Positions 11,707-12,262 of a stretch of DNA of 12,262 nucleotides are shown in pieces. Position 1 is the stretch's first letter. Each line of letters begins with the position of its first letter. Source of the DNA: JAJRAL01 sp050015815 (GTDB taxonomy: Archaea > Thermoplasmatota > Thermoplasmata > Methanomassiliicoccales > UBA472); the NCBI GenBank assembly GCA_050015815.1, contig JBEKAR010000043.1, positions 1 to 12,262 on the forward strand, given 5' to 3'. The notes below the pieces were generated by a model that saw only the letters and a list, made by a program, of their open reading frames with translations, ran no database searches and was not told the DNA's origin. Both the position numbers and the translations under genes were made by a program.

Positions 11707-12262
11707 ATGGCGTCGCCGAAACTGGCCGTGATCGGGCAGGGCTACGTCGGCCTTCCCCTGGCATGCGCGCTGGCCGACAAAGGGAATAAGGTCACCGGTG
11801 TAGACGTCGATGAGAAGAAGGTCAAGGCCATCAACTCCGGCAGATCGCCGATGGTAGGCAAGGAGCCTGGCCTGGACGAGCTGCTGAAGAAGGTCGTGAA
11901 GAACGGCTCCTTGGTCGCCGTCACGGACATCGAGAAGTCGCGCGGCTCCGATGCATTCTTCGTTTGTGTCGATACGCCAGTCGGCAAGGACAGGAAGGCC
12001 GATCTGACGATCCTCAGATCCGTTTCCACGAGCCTGGGCAAGGTCATCGGCAAAGGATGCCTCGTCTCAGTGGAATCGACGCTTCCCCCACGCACCATGA
12101 TCGATGTCGTGATGCCATTGCTGGAGAAGGGAGGACTGAAGGCGGGCCGCGACTTCAGCGTCGTTCACTGCCCGGAGCGAGTGATGCCTGGAAGGCTCCT
12201 CCTCAACATGAAGAGCTACTCACGTGTCCTTGGGGGCATCGACCAGGCCTCAATCGACTCCG
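11707..12262 (+). CDS. UDP-N-acetyl-D-glucosamine/mannosamine 6-dehydrogenase (WbpA/WecC type), cut by the right edge
   Basis: The first 185 residues of a nucleotide-sugar dehydrogenase are present, and the frame is open to the right edge. The family enzyme oxidises C6 of a UDP-hexosamine twice with NAD to give the uronic acid. Visible are the Rossmann motif VIGQGYVGLPLA (8-19), GVDVDEKKV (31-39), FVCVDTPVG (85-93), SVESTLPPRT (121-130) and HCPERVMPGR (154-163). PERVxPG is characteristic of N-acetylhexosamine dehydrogenases, whereas UDP-glucose dehydrogenases have SPEFLREG-like sequence. The catalytic cysteine and C-terminal domain lie beyond the edge. It is divergent from the serine operon but fits the sugar genes at the left end of the window. 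GlcNAc versus ManNAc specificity cannot be decided here. Confidence 0.9.
   Translation, partial: MASPKLAVIGQGYVGLPLACALADKGNKVTGVDVDEKKVKAINSGRSPMVGKEPGLDELLKKVVKNGSLVAVTDIEKSRGSDAFFVCVDTPVGKDRKADLTILRSVSTSLGKVIGKGCLVSVESTLPPRTMIDVVMPLLEKGGLKAGRDFSVVHCPERVMPGRLLLNMKSYSRVLGGIDQASIDS

Overview
The window looks like a chromosomal segment of a euryarchaeon, most likely in the Thermoplasmatota (Thermoplasmata, for example Methanomassiliicoccales or an uncultured relative). The evidence is a CarS-type CDP-archaeol synthase (archaeal ether lipids), an archaeal XPD helicase with a four-cysteine Fe-S cluster that resembles my memory of the Thermoplasma enzyme, a family 4 uracil-DNA glycosylase, AT-rich box-A promoters about 26 bases before several starts, and Shine-Dalgarno sites of the GGAGGTGAT type. 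GC is roughly 53-68% in hand-counted lines. No mobile element, CRISPR array, tRNA or rRNA was seen.

Layout. (1) 1-2184, minus: a surface-sugar operon of a hexapeptide acyltransferase, a DegT-type sugar aminotransferase and a GT4 glycosyltransferase cut by the left edge. (2) 2269-3363, plus: UDP-GlcNAc 2-epimerase (wecB), divergent from that operon. (3) 3505-4194, plus: a GT2 glycosyltransferase whose real start appears to be a CTG. (4) 7761 down to 4109, minus: a tight run of XPD helicase, carS, pyrE and family 4 UDG; the UDG 3' end overlaps the GT2 3' end. (5) 7838-8383, minus: an uncharacterised protein with a TTG start inside a hairpin. (6) 8384-8706: a gene-poor stretch with a perfect TATATATA box and a possible structured RNA of about 243 nt on the plus strand. 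(7) 11369 down to 8707, minus: a class V aminotransferase and serA, a serine-biosynthesis pair, with a leader of about 218 nt holding a possible 60-residue ORF. (8) 11707 to the right edge, plus: a UDP-N-acetylhexosamine 6-dehydrogenase, cut.

How they work together. The dehydrogenase, aminotransferase, acyltransferase and 2-epimerase are four of the five enzyme types of the WbpA-B-E-D-I route to UDP-2,3-diacetamido-uronic acid, a type of sugar found in archaeal N-glycans. Two glycosyltransferases would use such sugars. The missing step is a Gfo/Idh/MocA-type 3-dehydrogenase (WbpB/WlbA). The central operon mixes DNA repair (XPD, UDG), lipid synthesis and UMP synthesis. The serA pair makes phosphoserine, which in many archaea also feeds tRNA-dependent cysteine synthesis.

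Most of the window is ordinary housekeeping and glycan biosynthesis. The items most worth a second look are the possible RNA at 8457-8699, the hairpin-masked TTG start of the unknown gene, the CTG start of the GT2 gene and the long leader before the serine operon.
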